Shown here piece by piece: positions 47,980 through 56,687 of a stretch of DNA of 64,000 nucleotides. Below the pieces are notes generated by a model. The model did no database searches. It was not told where the DNA came from and saw only the letters and a list, made by a program, of their open reading frames with translations. A program made the position numbers and the translations under genes. Position 1 is the first letter of the stretch, and every line of letters begins with the position of its first letter. The DNA comes from Halomonas sp. MCCC 1A13316 (lineage in GTDB: Bacteria; Pseudomonadota; Gammaproteobacteria; Pseudomonadales; Halomonadaceae), in contig NZ_CP053382.1 of the NCBI RefSeq assembly GCF_014931605.1, forward strand, positions 3,720,001 to 3,784,000. The letters run 5' to 3'.

Positions 47980-49191
47980 ATGTCGCCCACACATATCGAA
48001 CGTGTACGCCTTTATGAACTGGTATGGTCGCGTCCGATGAGCCACTTGGCGAAGGAGTATGGCCTTCCGAGCCAGAAACTGAAGGAGGTGTGCGACAAGG
48101 CAGGAATACCCACGCCCGCACCGGGTCATTGGCAGCGTATCGCTGCTGGTAAAAAAGTATCCCAGCCACCTCTACCTGATGCGCCCCCAGAGAACAGTTT
48201 ACTAGCAATTGCTCCGTATACCCCTCGCATGAGGGCGCCGGCACCATCCGGCAATGCGCATGGTACAGATCAGGGGCTAGAGCTATCACCAGCAGCAAGA
48301 CCGAAACAGAAAAAGAGAGGGGTTAGGTCTGGCCCTGACTTGGAGGTTCCAGCCAAGCTGGGACGAGCACACCCGATAATCTCAGGCTGGCAGGAGGAAC
48401 ATAAGCGACAAACTGAAGAGGCAAAGAAGTACCGATGGGGAGGTGTAGGCTTCGCGCCTGCCCCGCTTACAGCTATGGATCGTCGTCGCTATCGCATCCT
48501 GAACACCCTCTTTAAGGCTATCGAGAAAGTTGGGGGCAAGGCCATAGAGGAGGAGCGCAAAGCCATCGCCATTGAACTTGATGGGGAAAAAATCCCCTTC
48601 CAACTTCGTGAGAAGCAGAGACAGGTCCGCCGTCCTTTGACCGAAAGCGAGAGGCGTTGGCACCGGCCCGGAGACAAAGAGTGGCGGCAGGAGCTTCAGC
48701 CTAGCGGCAAGCTGATCTTCGAGATAAAGCACTACCTGCCCTCAGGCTTCAAGCGACAGTGGCTAGAAACGGACGAGACGCCCATGGAAGAACTCCTCCC
48801 GGAGATCTTCGATATCTTGAAGCAGGTGGCACCGATACTGGCTCAGCAGACACAGGAAAGGCTGGAGCGGCAACGACTCGCCGAGATCGCCGCTCATGAG
48901 CGTTACCTGGCAGAGCAGGCCCGCAAACGCGACGATAATCGATGGCAGCGTTTCCTCGAGCTGGCAGACGCATGGCAGCAACACGAACAGGCTCGCCATT
49001 TTCTGGCAGCCCTGACACGGCTCGAGATAAATAGGGATACAAGCGTTGGTGATATGACTTTGGCGGAATGGCTAACTTGGGCTGAGAGTCGCTTGGTAGA
49101 AGGCAACCCGCTGAATCACGGTGTTGAAGCCCTTTTCACGGATATCGAGAAAATCACCAGCTACACCTCCTTCAAAAAAACTATCTACTAA
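47980..49191 (+). CDS. Unrecognised HTH-like protein inside the restriction locus
   Basis: A 403-residue protein of no family I can name. The N-terminal 50 residues (RVRLYELVWSRPMSHLAKEY, then GLPSQKLKEVCDKAGIPTP) look like a helix-turn-helix and resemble the start of many uncharacterised proteins found near restriction genes. A basic Pro/Lys-rich linker follows (about 75-125), then a middle mixed domain with Arg/Trp-rich stretches (about 150-275) and a helical coiled coil (about 285-350). No signal peptide, membrane helix or obvious nuclease motif. GGAG lies before the ATG. Composition is less GC-rich than hsdR. Its place between darG and hsdR suggests a defence role. Confidence 0.8.
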   Translation: MSPTHIERVRLYELVWSRPMSHLAKEYGLPSQKLKEVCDKAGIPTPAPGHWQRIAAGKKVSQPPLPDAPPENSLLAIAPYTPRMRAPAPSGNAHGTDQGLELSPAARPKQKKRGVRSGPDLEVPAKLGRAHPIISGWQEEHKRQTEEAKKYRWGGVGFAPAPLTAMDRRRYRILNTLFKAIEKVGGKAIEEERKAIAIELDGEKIPFQLREKQRQVRRPLTESERRWHRPGDKEWRQELQPSGKLIFEIKHYLPSGFKRQWLETDETPMEELLPEIFDILKQVAPILAQQTQERLERQRLAEIAAHERYLAEQARKRDDNRWQRFLELADAWQQHEQARHFLAALTRLEINRDTSVGDMTLAEWLTWAESRLVEGNPLNHGVEALFTDIEKITSYTSFKKTIY

Positions 49192-49306
49192 TGAAGTGGG
49201 CACACCCACTCCGTATCATGCGGACAGGATCGTTCACGCTATGTGAATATAAGCCTTTAGCCTGTCGCAGGCCTGCTAGCCCAATAAAAAGTAAGGATGC
49301 CGTGAT

Positions 49307-52300
49307 ATGGCGGGACCTGAGTACGCAGAGGTCGAGAAGCCGTTTATCGACCAACTGGTGGATCAGGGCTGGGAATTCCTGGCCGGGTCGGTAGACGATC
49401 CCGGCGCCACCCACCGGGATAGCTTCGCCCAGGTAGTGATGGAGCCCTTGCTGCGCGAGCGGCTGCGCCGGATCAACCTGCGCGACGGCGAGCCTTGGCT
49501 CGATGAGGCGCGCCTGGATCAGGCAGTCGCCGCCATCACCCGGCTGCCGGCCAGCAAGGTGCTCGAGGCGAATCAGCAAGCCACCGAGCTGCTAATGAAT
49601 GGCCTGCCGGTGGAGGGGCTGGAGGGCTGGGACGGCGGCCGCGGCCAGACCCTGCGCTACATCGACTGGGACGAGCCCACTAACAACGTCTTCACGGTGG
49701 TCAACCAGTTCAAGGTTAAGTGCCCGCCAGGCCACGATGGCGCCAAGGGCCACGTGATCCCGGATCTAGTGCTGTTCGTCAACGGCATCCCGCTGGTAGT
49801 GGTGGAGTGCAAGAGCCGCAGCGTGCCGGAGGGGATCAGCCAGGCGGTGGATCAGCTGCGCCGCTACCACGACCAGCGCTTCCTGGAGGGCGAGGTCGGC
49901 GAGCACGAGGGCGCCCCGGCACTGTTCGCCACCAGCCAGTTCCTGGTGGCCAGCAATTTCGACGAGGCCCGGGTAGGCACCATCGGCGCCCGTTTCGCCC
50001 ACTACCTGAGCTGGAAGACGGTAGCACCGATGCGCGAGGCGGAGGTGGCCATCGACCTGGGGGTGGCGGATCTTTCAGCCCAGCAGCGCCTGATCGCCGG
50101 CATGCTCACTCGGGCCAACCTGCTCGATATCGTGCGCCACTACACCCTGTTCATGAACCTCGGCGGCCAGACCATCAAGCTGGTGTGCCGCTACCAGCAG
50201 TTCCGCGGCGTCACCCGGGCCGTCGAGCGCCTGAAGAGCGGCAAGACCCGCCGCCAGGACGGCGAGGCCGACCGCCGAGGCGGTATCGTCTGGCACACCC
50301 AGGGCAGCGGCAAGAGCCTCTCCATGGTGTTCCTGGTGCGCAAGCTGCGCACCGACCCGACGCTGCGCCGCTTCAAAGTGGTGGTGATCACCGACCGGAA
50401 GGACCTCCAGGCCCAGCTCTCCGCCACCGCCGAGCTCACCGGCGAGAGCGTCGAAAAGGCAGGCAATACCCCCCAGCTCAAGAAACTGCTGGCGCGTGAG
50501 GGACCCGGCCTGGTGTTCGGTACCATCCAGAAGTACCGCGACCCGGACGCCGAGGATGAGAACGAAGCCGGTGAGACGTATGTTCGCGACGATAATGGAC
50601 TCGATAGCGGTCGCCGTGACGCTGCCGAACGGGGTACCTCAGCTTCCTCAAGCACGCCGAAGAAGCCCTCTCTCAGCGAGCCCTTCGAGGTGCTCAACAC
50701 CAGCGAGGATATCCTGATCCTGGTGGACGAGGCCCACCGTACCCAGGCCGGCGACCTGCACGCCAACATGATGCGCGCCCTGCCCAACGCCGCCCGCATC
50801 GGCTTCACCGGCACGCCGATCATCATGGGCGACAAGAAGCGCACCCATGAAATCTTCGGCGAGTACATCGACCGCTACACCATCAAGGAGGCTGAGCAGG
50901 ACGGCGCCACGGTGCCGATCCTCTACGAGGGGCGCACTGCTAAGGGAGCGATCAAGGACGGCGCCAGCCTCGACGGCCTGTTCGAGGACCTGTTCCGCGA
51001 CCACAGCAAGGAGGAGCTGGAGGCGATCAAGAAGAAGTACGCCACCAAGGGGCAGATCTTCGAGGCGCCGCAGCTGATCCAGGAGAAGGCTCAGGATATC
51101 CTGCGCCACTACGCCACGAATATCCTGCCCAACGGCTACAAGGCCCAACTGGTGGCCTACAGCCGCCGGGCGGCCCTGCGTTATTACGAGGCCCTGGAGA
51201 CGGCACGAGCCGAGCTGCTGGAGGAGGCACTGGCGCTCTCCCCCGAGGACAAGGCCCTGGACGACACCCAGCTACTGATGCGCCCGCCCCGGGTCGTGGC
51301 GGCGATCCAGGCCTGGCGCTACCGCAAGGTGCTGCGCGAGCTGGAGTTCGCCGTGGTGTTCAGCAGCGGCAATAATGATGATTCGGCCTGGGCTCGGTGG
51401 AGCGACCGCGCCGCCGTCGAGAGCCATATCAAGCGCTTCAAGAAGCCGCTGCCGCCGCTGGACGGGACAGTGCCCAAGGACCCAGCCAAGCACGACCCGC
51501 TGGCCTTCCTGATCGTCAAAAGCATGCTGCTCACTGGCTTCGACGCCCCTATCGAGGGGGTGATGTACCTGGATCGCTCATTGCGCGAGGCGGAGCTGCT
51601 GCAGGCCATCGCCCGGGTCAACCGCACCGGCCACGGCAAGAGCCACGGCATCGTGGTGGACTACTTCGGCGTGGCCAACCACCTCAAGGAGGCCCTGGCC
51701 GCCTATAGCGAGGAGGACATCGAGGGCGCCTTGCAAAGCCTCAAGGACGAGATTCCCCTGCTGCGCGACCGCCACCTGCGGGTAATCGACGTGCTGCGCG
51801 GCCAAGGGGTGGATGATCTGGACGATACAGAAGAGACGGTGCAGGCGCTGGCCGATGAGCGGGTGCGTGCCGAGTTCATGGTCAAGCTAAAGGAGTTCAA
51901 CCGCGGCCTGGATGACGTGCTGCCGCGTCCCGAGGGGCTCGAGTTCGTCAACGATGCCAAGCGGCTGGCCTATATCCATGCCCTGGCCCGCAACCGCTAC
52001 AAGGACACCCCGGAGCTCGGCCGCGACATCGGCAACAAGGTGCGCAAGCTGATCGACGACTACGTGATCTCGCTCGGCATCGACCCGCGCATCCCGCCGG
52101 TGCAGCTCACCGACGCCGAGTTCGACGAGCACCTGGGACGCCAGGTGGGCGACCGGGCCAAGGCCTCGGAGATGGAGCACGCGGTACGCTCCCACGTCCG
52201 CAAGCACCTGGACGAGGACCCGGTGAAATACGGCCGGCTCAGCGAGCGCCTGGAGGAGTTGCTGGAGCAGCTCGATGGCCAGTGGGCCGAACAGGTGGAG

Positions 52301-52678
52301 GCGCTCAAGACGCTGATCAAGCAGCTGCGCGACGGCGCCCGGGTGGAGGGGGAGGAGATCCCCGAGCTGCCGGCCCACGCCGAGCCCTTCTGGCGGGAGC
52401 TGTTGGCCAGCAGCGAGCTGTCAGTGGTGGAGCTGGACGAAGCCAGCACCCACAAGCTGCTCGAGGCCACCGAGGAGCTGGTCGGGTTGATCCAGCAGGA
52501 GATCGCCATCCCCGACTTCTGGAAGCCCTCCCACATCCCGGACCAGGAGGCCCTGCGCCAGCACCTCTTCACCACACTGATGATGAAGCGCCTGGTGCCC
52601 TTCGATCAGGCCAGCGAGGTGGCCCAGCGGCTGCTCGACCTCGCCCGCAGTAATCACGACAAGCTAGTGAACGCATGA
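49307..52678 (+). CDS. hsdR: Type I restriction endonuclease subunit R
   Basis: A 1123-residue HsdR. The N-terminal PD-(D/E)xK nuclease shows PDLVLFVNGIPLVVVECKS near residue 150; superfamily 2 translocase motifs include Walker A HTQGSGKSLSM near 330 and the DEAH box LVDEAHRTQ near 475, with the later helicase motif AIARVNRTGHGKSHG. A low-complexity Ser/Arg/Asp insert lies just before the DEAH box (about 425-455). C-terminal helical domain about 850-1100. It is separated from hsdMS by 5 kb of other defence genes. AAGGAT precedes the ATG; it overlaps the next gene by 4 nt. Confidence 0.95.
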   Translation: MAGPEYAEVEKPFIDQLVDQGWEFLAGSVDDPGATHRDSFAQVVMEPLLRERLRRINLRDGEPWLDEARLDQAVAAITRLPASKVLEANQQATELLMNGLPVEGLEGWDGGRGQTLRYIDWDEPTNNVFTVVNQFKVKCPPGHDGAKGHVIPDLVLFVNGIPLVVVECKSRSVPEGISQAVDQLRRYHDQRFLEGEVGEHEGAPALFATSQFLVASNFDEARVGTIGARFAHYLSWKTVAPMREAEVAIDLGVADLSAQQRLIAGMLTRANLLDIVRHYTLFMNLGGQTIKLVCRYQQFRGVTRAVERLKSGKTRRQDGEADRRGGIVWHTQGSGKSLSMVFLVRKLRTDPTLRRFKVVVITDRKDLQAQLSATAELTGESVEKAGNTPQLKKLLAREGPGLVFGTIQKYRDPDAEDENEAGETYVRDDNGLDSGRRDAAERGTSASSSTPKKPSLSEPFEVLNTSEDILILVDEAHRTQAGDLHANMMRALPNAARIGFTGTPIIMGDKKRTHEIFGEYIDRYTIKEAEQDGATVPILYEGRTAKGAIKDGASLDGLFEDLFRDHSKEELEAIKKKYATKGQIFEAPQLIQEKAQDILRHYATNILPNGYKAQLVAYSRRAALRYYEALETARAELLEEALALSPEDKALDDTQLLMRPPRVVAAIQAWRYRKVLRELEFAVVFSSGNNDDSAWARWSDRAAVESHIKRFKKPLPPLDGTVPKDPAKHDPLAFLIVKSMLLTGFDAPIEGVMYLDRSLREAELLQAIARVNRTGHGKSHGIVVDYFGVANHLKEALAAYSEEDIEGALQSLKDEIPLLRDRHLRVIDVLRGQGVDDLDDTEETVQALADERVRAEFMVKLKEFNRGLDDVLPRPEGLEFVNDAKRLAYIHALARNRYKDTPELGRDIGNKVRKLIDDYVISLGIDPRIPPVQLTDAEFDEHLGRQVGDRAKASEMEHAVRSHVRKHLDEDPVKYGRLSERLEELLEQLDGQWAEQVEALKTLIKQLRDGARVEGEEIPELPAHAEPFWRELLASSELSVVELDEASTHKLLEATEELVGLIQQEIAIPDFWKPSHIPDQEALRQHLFTTLMMKRLVPFDQASEVAQRLLDLARSNHDKLVNA

Positions 52679-53376
52679 CTTTGCTCGCCGTGGACGATCT
52701 GACCCTCGAGGTGCGCGAGAGCTCGCGCCGCAAGACCCTGGAGATCACCGTGGACCGCGACGGCGAGCTGGTCATCGCGGCGCCCACCGGCACCGACGAG
52801 CAGCTCCTCCGCGACTTCATCATCGAAAAGCGGCTGTGGATCTACCGGAAACTGGCCGAGAAGGCCGAGCGCCGCCGCCGGCTGCCGCAAAAGGAGTACG
52901 TCAACGGTGAGGGCTTTCTCTACCTGGGGCGCAGCTACCGGCTCAAGCGCGTGCCCTCGGACGCCCAGGACGCCCCGCTCAAGCTCGTCGCCGGGCGCTT
53001 CCAGCTGCGGGAGGATGCCTTGGCCGATGCCCGAGAGCACTTCGTTCGCTGGTACAGCGCCCGCGCCAGCGACTGGCTCAACGTCAGGGTGAATGAGCAC
53101 GCCCGGCGAATGGGGGTAGAGCCCGCCGGCGTGAAGGTCCAAGACCTGGGCTACCGCTGGGGCTCCTGCGGCAAAGGCAACCGGGTCTACTTCCACTGGA
53201 AGACCATCCTGCTGCCCCGCCACATCGCTGAGTACGTGGTCATCCACGAGCTCGTCCATCTGCACGAGCCCCACCACACCCCCACCTTCTGGCGCCGCCT
53301 GGAGCGTGCGATGCCGGACTATGAGCAGCGCAGGGCCTGGCTTGCGCGGCATGGCATCGAAGTAGAAGGGATTTAG
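52675..53376 (+). CDS. YgjP-like (DUF45) metallopeptidase
   Basis: A 233-residue zinc metallopeptidase-like protein of the YgjP/WLM-SprT group. The C-terminal domain carries GYRWGSCGKGNRVYFHWK and the HExxH site VIHELVHLHEPHHTPTFW, with the third ligand likely in the following HH segment. It is frequently the last gene of type I restriction operons, and here its ATG overlaps the hsdR stop by 4 nt. A role in regulating or degrading HsdR is a suggestion only. Confidence 0.9.
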   Translation: MTLLAVDDLTLEVRESSRRKTLEITVDRDGELVIAAPTGTDEQLLRDFIIEKRLWIYRKLAEKAERRRRLPQKEYVNGEGFLYLGRSYRLKRVPSDAQDAPLKLVAGRFQLREDALADAREHFVRWYSARASDWLNVRVNEHARRMGVEPAGVKVQDLGYRWGSCGKGNRVYFHWKTILLPRHIAEYVVIHELVHLHEPHHTPTFWRRLERAMPDYEQRRAWLARHGIEVEGI

Positions 53377-53606
53377 CGGGTCACAAAACAGGAAGCCCCG
53401 GCCGACTCCAGTCCGTACCGCTCCAATTGCGTGTGGAGGGAGCCTAGCAAGGACTTTCGGTCGAATTATTGCAAACTGAAACGCTCGTGCAATGCCGATA
53501 TAGCGTTTCATCCGTTTCACCTCGTTTCACCTCGTTTCACAGCTATTGTGCCGAGGCGGAATTCTGAGACTCGCATGCTCTAAAAAAAGCCGACGCTTAC
53601 GATGGC
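53377..53606. other. Spacer between cargo and replication module with iterons
   Basis: A 230-bp non-coding gap between the convergent cargo and replication operons. It contains the inverted and direct repeats at 53478-53540. I see no gene in it. Confidence 0.6.
53478..53540. repeat. Iteron and inverted-repeat block, candidate replication origin
   Basis: An inverted repeat GAAACGCT (53478-53485) / AGCGTTTC (53502-53509) is followed by CGTTTC-type direct repeats at 53504-53511, 53513-53520, 53523-53530 and 53533-53540. The last three are exact CGTTTCAC copies with 10-bp period, one helical turn. The block lies at the 3' side of the toprim/DUF927 replication operon in an AT-richer gap, the arrangement expected of an origin on P4-like elements. 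Function is inferred. Confidence 0.6.
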
Positions 53607-53876
53607 TCATATGCCGTATCGCAGCTCGTCTGAGCCCAGCGCCTCAAACAGGCTGGCCACGCTGCGAAGACGGCGCCGGGCGGCCTCGGCCCTGGCAGTT
53701 ACTAGCAACGCCGTGTCGAGCCACTCCAGCGTTTCCCAGATGAAGCCCGTAACGTGGTGAATAGGTTCATGGTCGAGCGCACATAACAAAAGCTCGGCTA
53801 CGGCGCCCTCAGCTTGCAGACGGCGCAGATCCTCCAGCAGGTGGGCTGCCTCGCGTCTGACGGTTTCAGTCCGCAT
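53607..53876 (-). CDS. Small helical protein at end of replication operon
   Basis: An 89-residue helical protein rich in Ala, Leu, Arg and Glu, without recognised motif (RREAAHLLEDLRRLQAEGAV, then HHVTGFIWETLEWLD). The ATG at 53876 lies inside the end of the preceding gene (11-nt overlap), indicating translational coupling. It is the last gene of the AlpA-toprim-DUF927 operon. Confidence 0.7.
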   Translation of the reverse strand: MRTETVRREAAHLLEDLRRLQAEGAVAELLLCALDHEPIHHVTGFIWETLEWLDTALLVTARAEAARRRLRSVASLFEALGSDELRYGI

Positions 53877-54726
53877 CACTCACCACCTCCACATCAGCGC
53901 CAGGCCAGCGAGCCTCGACGGCGCTCTGTGCCTGCTGTCGGGTGTAAGGAACCCCGGCCAGTACCAGGCGCTTGTCATCAACGCGCGCCCGATGCGCCAT
54001 TCTGATCCCATTAGAAAGTCGGGGCGGTGCGGTAGCAGTCACTGGCTGGCGTACAGCGCTGGTGGCCATGGGGTGCTCGCGTGCCGGCAGAAGCGTCTTG
54101 TTTGCCGCTCTTCGGCCCGCGTTGGTCTTGCGGTGGGGTTGCGCTTCGGCCTCGGCAGCGGCTCGCCAGGCAGCCACATAGCGGCGTGCTGCCTGTTCCT
54201 GCTCGTCCAGCATGAGCCGCTCCAGGGCGATGCCGACGAAGATGGTATCGCCTTCGCCAAGTGAGCATTCTGCCCGGACCCAGTCCAGCCACGAGCGCGG
54301 CTCCTGGACCTCGATGCGCTCCTTCAGCAGCGCCTGAACGGCTTCATGGGCATCAGTGTGAGCCAGTTGATCGTCGATCAACGTGGCCAGCTCGGCGCGC
54401 GCTCGCTTGTCCAGCGGGAGCATGGCCCGCCGGATCAGGCCGGCCAGGCCATCGTCGATTTCGTGCAGCGGTGCCCCGGTATAATCGAAGCGCAGGTTAT
54501 GCAGCAGCCAATCGATGTCGGTTTCGGGGGCGGGCGCCCCCGAATCGGCGATGATCGGCTCTTGCTCTCGCTCTACCCGACACACCATCCCTGCCGTGGA
54601 ATCAGGGGAACCGGGAGTACCCGGTTGTTCTGTGGTGGTTTTCTTGGTTCCCTCGCCTGACGATAAACAGGGAACGGCGGGAACCGTCGCCGCCTTCCGC
54701 CGCTGCAACAGCGTGCTAAGGCTCAT
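53866..54726 (-). CDS. Hypothetical protein of the element replication operon
   Basis: A 286-residue protein with no recognised domain. It has a disordered N-terminal part (residues 1-65, rich in Thr, Pro, Gly and Ser), a helical central region (about 75-195) containing LDWVRAECSLGEGDTIFVG, and a basic Ala/Arg-rich linker. The ATG at 54726 overlaps the DUF927 stop by 4 nt (ATGA); the longer open frame upstream lies in the DUF927 gene and is ignored. Confidence 0.72.
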   Translation of the reverse strand: MSLSTLLQRRKAATVPAVPCLSSGEGTKKTTTEQPGTPGSPDSTAGMVCRVEREQEPIIADSGAPAPETDIDWLLHNLRFDYTGAPLHEIDDGLAGLIRRAMLPLDKRARAELATLIDDQLAHTDAHEAVQALLKERIEVQEPRSWLDWVRAECSLGEGDTIFVGIALERLMLDEQEQAARRYVAAWRAAAEAEAQPHRKTNAGRRAANKTLLPAREHPMATSAVRQPVTATAPPRLSNGIRMAHRARVDDKRLVLAGVPYTRQQAQSAVEARWPGADVEVVSDAD

Positions 54727-56687
54727 GCTCCTACCTCCTGGGGCAGCACGGCATACAGCCGCTGGACGCTGCCCTGTACCTTCTTGTTGATCGAACGCTT
54801 GCCGCTCTCCTTCTCGTAGAGCCAGCCAGCTGACTCCAGTGCGACGGCTATCGTCCGGATGTCGTAGCCCTTGGCCGCTTCCCGCAGCGCCGCGCTGTTG
54901 AAGTAGAAAACGCGCCCTGCCTGGGTATCGCACCAGAAGCCGGCCCGGTCATTGGTGCGCCTGGACTCGTTGGTATCGGGGTAGAGGGAGCCAAAGCGAG
55001 CATCGCCATGGCGCTGTATGAAGTCGTTGACCCCTTCGAGGATCGCCGCCTCTTCCGGGGGCAGACTGCCGCGCTCGGTCTTCCATAACCCGAAGCAAGT
55101 GCTTACAGCATCCATTGCCTCTCCTTCGCTCCAGCCGGTGATGCCGGCCTCGGTAGCAAGTTCACCGGCCATGGCCAGGAGCCCGAAGGCCCCGGCCGCG
55201 CGGCTGGCCACGCCATCGCTCTCCGCGCTAAAAGGAGGAGTCTGCATTAGTTTGTTGTACAGACCAGGAAGCTCATGACCGTACATCAGCAGGTGCTCGA
55301 TGAAGGCGATACCGGCATGGCCGTAGTGCTCTGCCGTAGCGCTCTTGATTGCGTTGGCAAAGTCGCTGGGTACCATGCCCTGAGGGTCATCGAACGCGCC
55401 ATAGCGCCGCCCCGTCGCGGGGATGTCGAGGAGTCGTGCATCCTGCCCGGCCTTGGTGGCCTTGCCGGCCTCGCTCAGATGAGATGCCAGAGTACGCTCG
55501 CCGCTCGACAACATCATGAGTCGCCAGCGCTGGGCATCTCGGATGCCGCCCGTGCGCGCAGCCCGCTGCTTGCCGACGCCGTTGGCCACCATGTAGACCA
55601 TGTTGCCGGCCTCAAACGGACTGGCCTGGCTCAGCTCGTCGAGCACCAGGCAGGTGTCGTTCTGGCTGGCGGTCAGCGCTTCGAGGCCGTTGCCGGTTGC
55701 GCTCCAGGGGCGAAGAAATTGCGGGCTGCCCCAGACGCTCGCCGCCGCTTGCAGCCCGGTGGTTTTGCCCTTACTGGAGGCGCCGCGCAGGTTGAAGCCA
55801 AGCCCGCCGGCTGCCTGCTGTCTGGCTGGCCAGATCAGCGGCCCCGCCAGCGCCACGCACAGGCAGAAGATCAGGATGGGATTGCCCTTGGCTCGGCCCG
55901 CAACCTCCGCGCGCCACCCCTCAAGGGAGCCCCTCATCTCGAAGTAGGAATGACGCATGGCGTCGGCGCTGAAGCTATAGTCCTGGTTGCCCAGCGTGCG
56001 GTGCGGCAGCACGAAGGCTCGCGCGTTGTCATGCCACCCGGTCGTGGTCGCGGCCACGATCCTGGCCTCGGGACGACTCTCCATGATGAAGTCGGCCAGC
56101 TTGTTGCGGTGCTGGAGGCTGTGGGTATGGCCCATATCGAGCAGCTCGCGACGCAGGTCCGCCCCACCCTCACTGAGCAGGCGCATCGGCAGGACACGCC
56201 GGCGATACTCTCCTTCTGCATTCATGAAGCGCAGTTGCCGGCCGAAGTTGCTGCCGTGCTCGTCTCGGCTGATGGCCATGACCTCAATGGGGTCGGCAAC
56301 CCGAATATCTTCCTGGATCAGCTCGCCGCCCCGCTGGCGGGTGCCATGCCACCAGAGCCCCGCAGGGCGCGCTATGCCGTCCTCCAGCACGAAATCGGTG
56401 TGGTGGACGGCAAAGCCTGGCCGCTCGACCTTGGCGGGCAGCGGCTCTCCCTGGCGCGGGTCGGTCTCCTCGCCCAGCAGCGGGAGATAGGTGCCCTGAG
56501 TACCCCGCAGGTTCCCCGACGGAGCAGTTGGCACATCGCTGCCCAAGTCGCTGTTCCGCGCAGGCTTTTCGGTGGCCGTTCCCTGCGTTCCCCCTGTTCC
56601 CTCGGTGTCGCTAGGGGCGGGGTGATCACTACCCGCGCGAGTCCCGCCGACCAGGTTCACCTCGTTGGTAGGATTGAGGTCGCTCAT
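54723..56687 (-). CDS. DUF927 primase/helicase-like ATPase
   Basis: A 654-residue DUF927 protein. The N-terminal about 90 residues are Gly/Thr/Pro-rich and probably unstructured. The core has the DUF927 features FNLRGASSKGKTTGLQAAAS (Walker A, near residue 300), CLVLDELSQASPFEAGNMVY (Walker B region) and a C-terminal winged part (NDFIQRHGDARF, RAGFWCDTQAGRVFYF). Such proteins act with a separate toprim primase in replication of phage satellites and islands; the toprim gene lies immediately upstream with a 4-nt overlap. A broken relative of its C-terminus is at 39351-39612. Confidence 0.9.
   Translation of the reverse strand: MSDLNPTNEVNLVGGTRAGSDHPAPSDTEGTGGTQGTATEKPARNSDLGSDVPTAPSGNLRGTQGTYLPLLGEETDPRQGEPLPAKVERPGFAVHHTDFVLEDGIARPAGLWWHGTRQRGGELIQEDIRVADPIEVMAISRDEHGSNFGRQLRFMNAEGEYRRRVLPMRLLSEGGADLRRELLDMGHTHSLQHRNKLADFIMESRPEARIVAATTTGWHDNARAFVLPHRTLGNQDYSFSADAMRHSYFEMRGSLEGWRAEVAGRAKGNPILIFCLCVALAGPLIWPARQQAAGGLGFNLRGASSKGKTTGLQAAASVWGSPQFLRPWSATGNGLEALTASQNDTCLVLDELSQASPFEAGNMVYMVANGVGKQRAARTGGIRDAQRWRLMMLSSGERTLASHLSEAGKATKAGQDARLLDIPATGRRYGAFDDPQGMVPSDFANAIKSATAEHYGHAGIAFIEHLLMYGHELPGLYNKLMQTPPFSAESDGVASRAAGAFGLLAMAGELATEAGITGWSEGEAMDAVSTCFGLWKTERGSLPPEEAAILEGVNDFIQRHGDARFGSLYPDTNESRRTNDRAGFWCDTQAGRVFYFNSAALREAAKGYDIRTIAVALESAGWLYEKESGKRSINKKVQGSVQRLYAVLPQEVGA

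Noticed and set aside
53504..53540. CGTTTCAC repeats as a CRISPR array
   Set aside because: Units are only 8-10 bp, directly adjacent and without spacers; iterons are a better explanation. No CRISPR array or cas gene was seen anywhere in the window.
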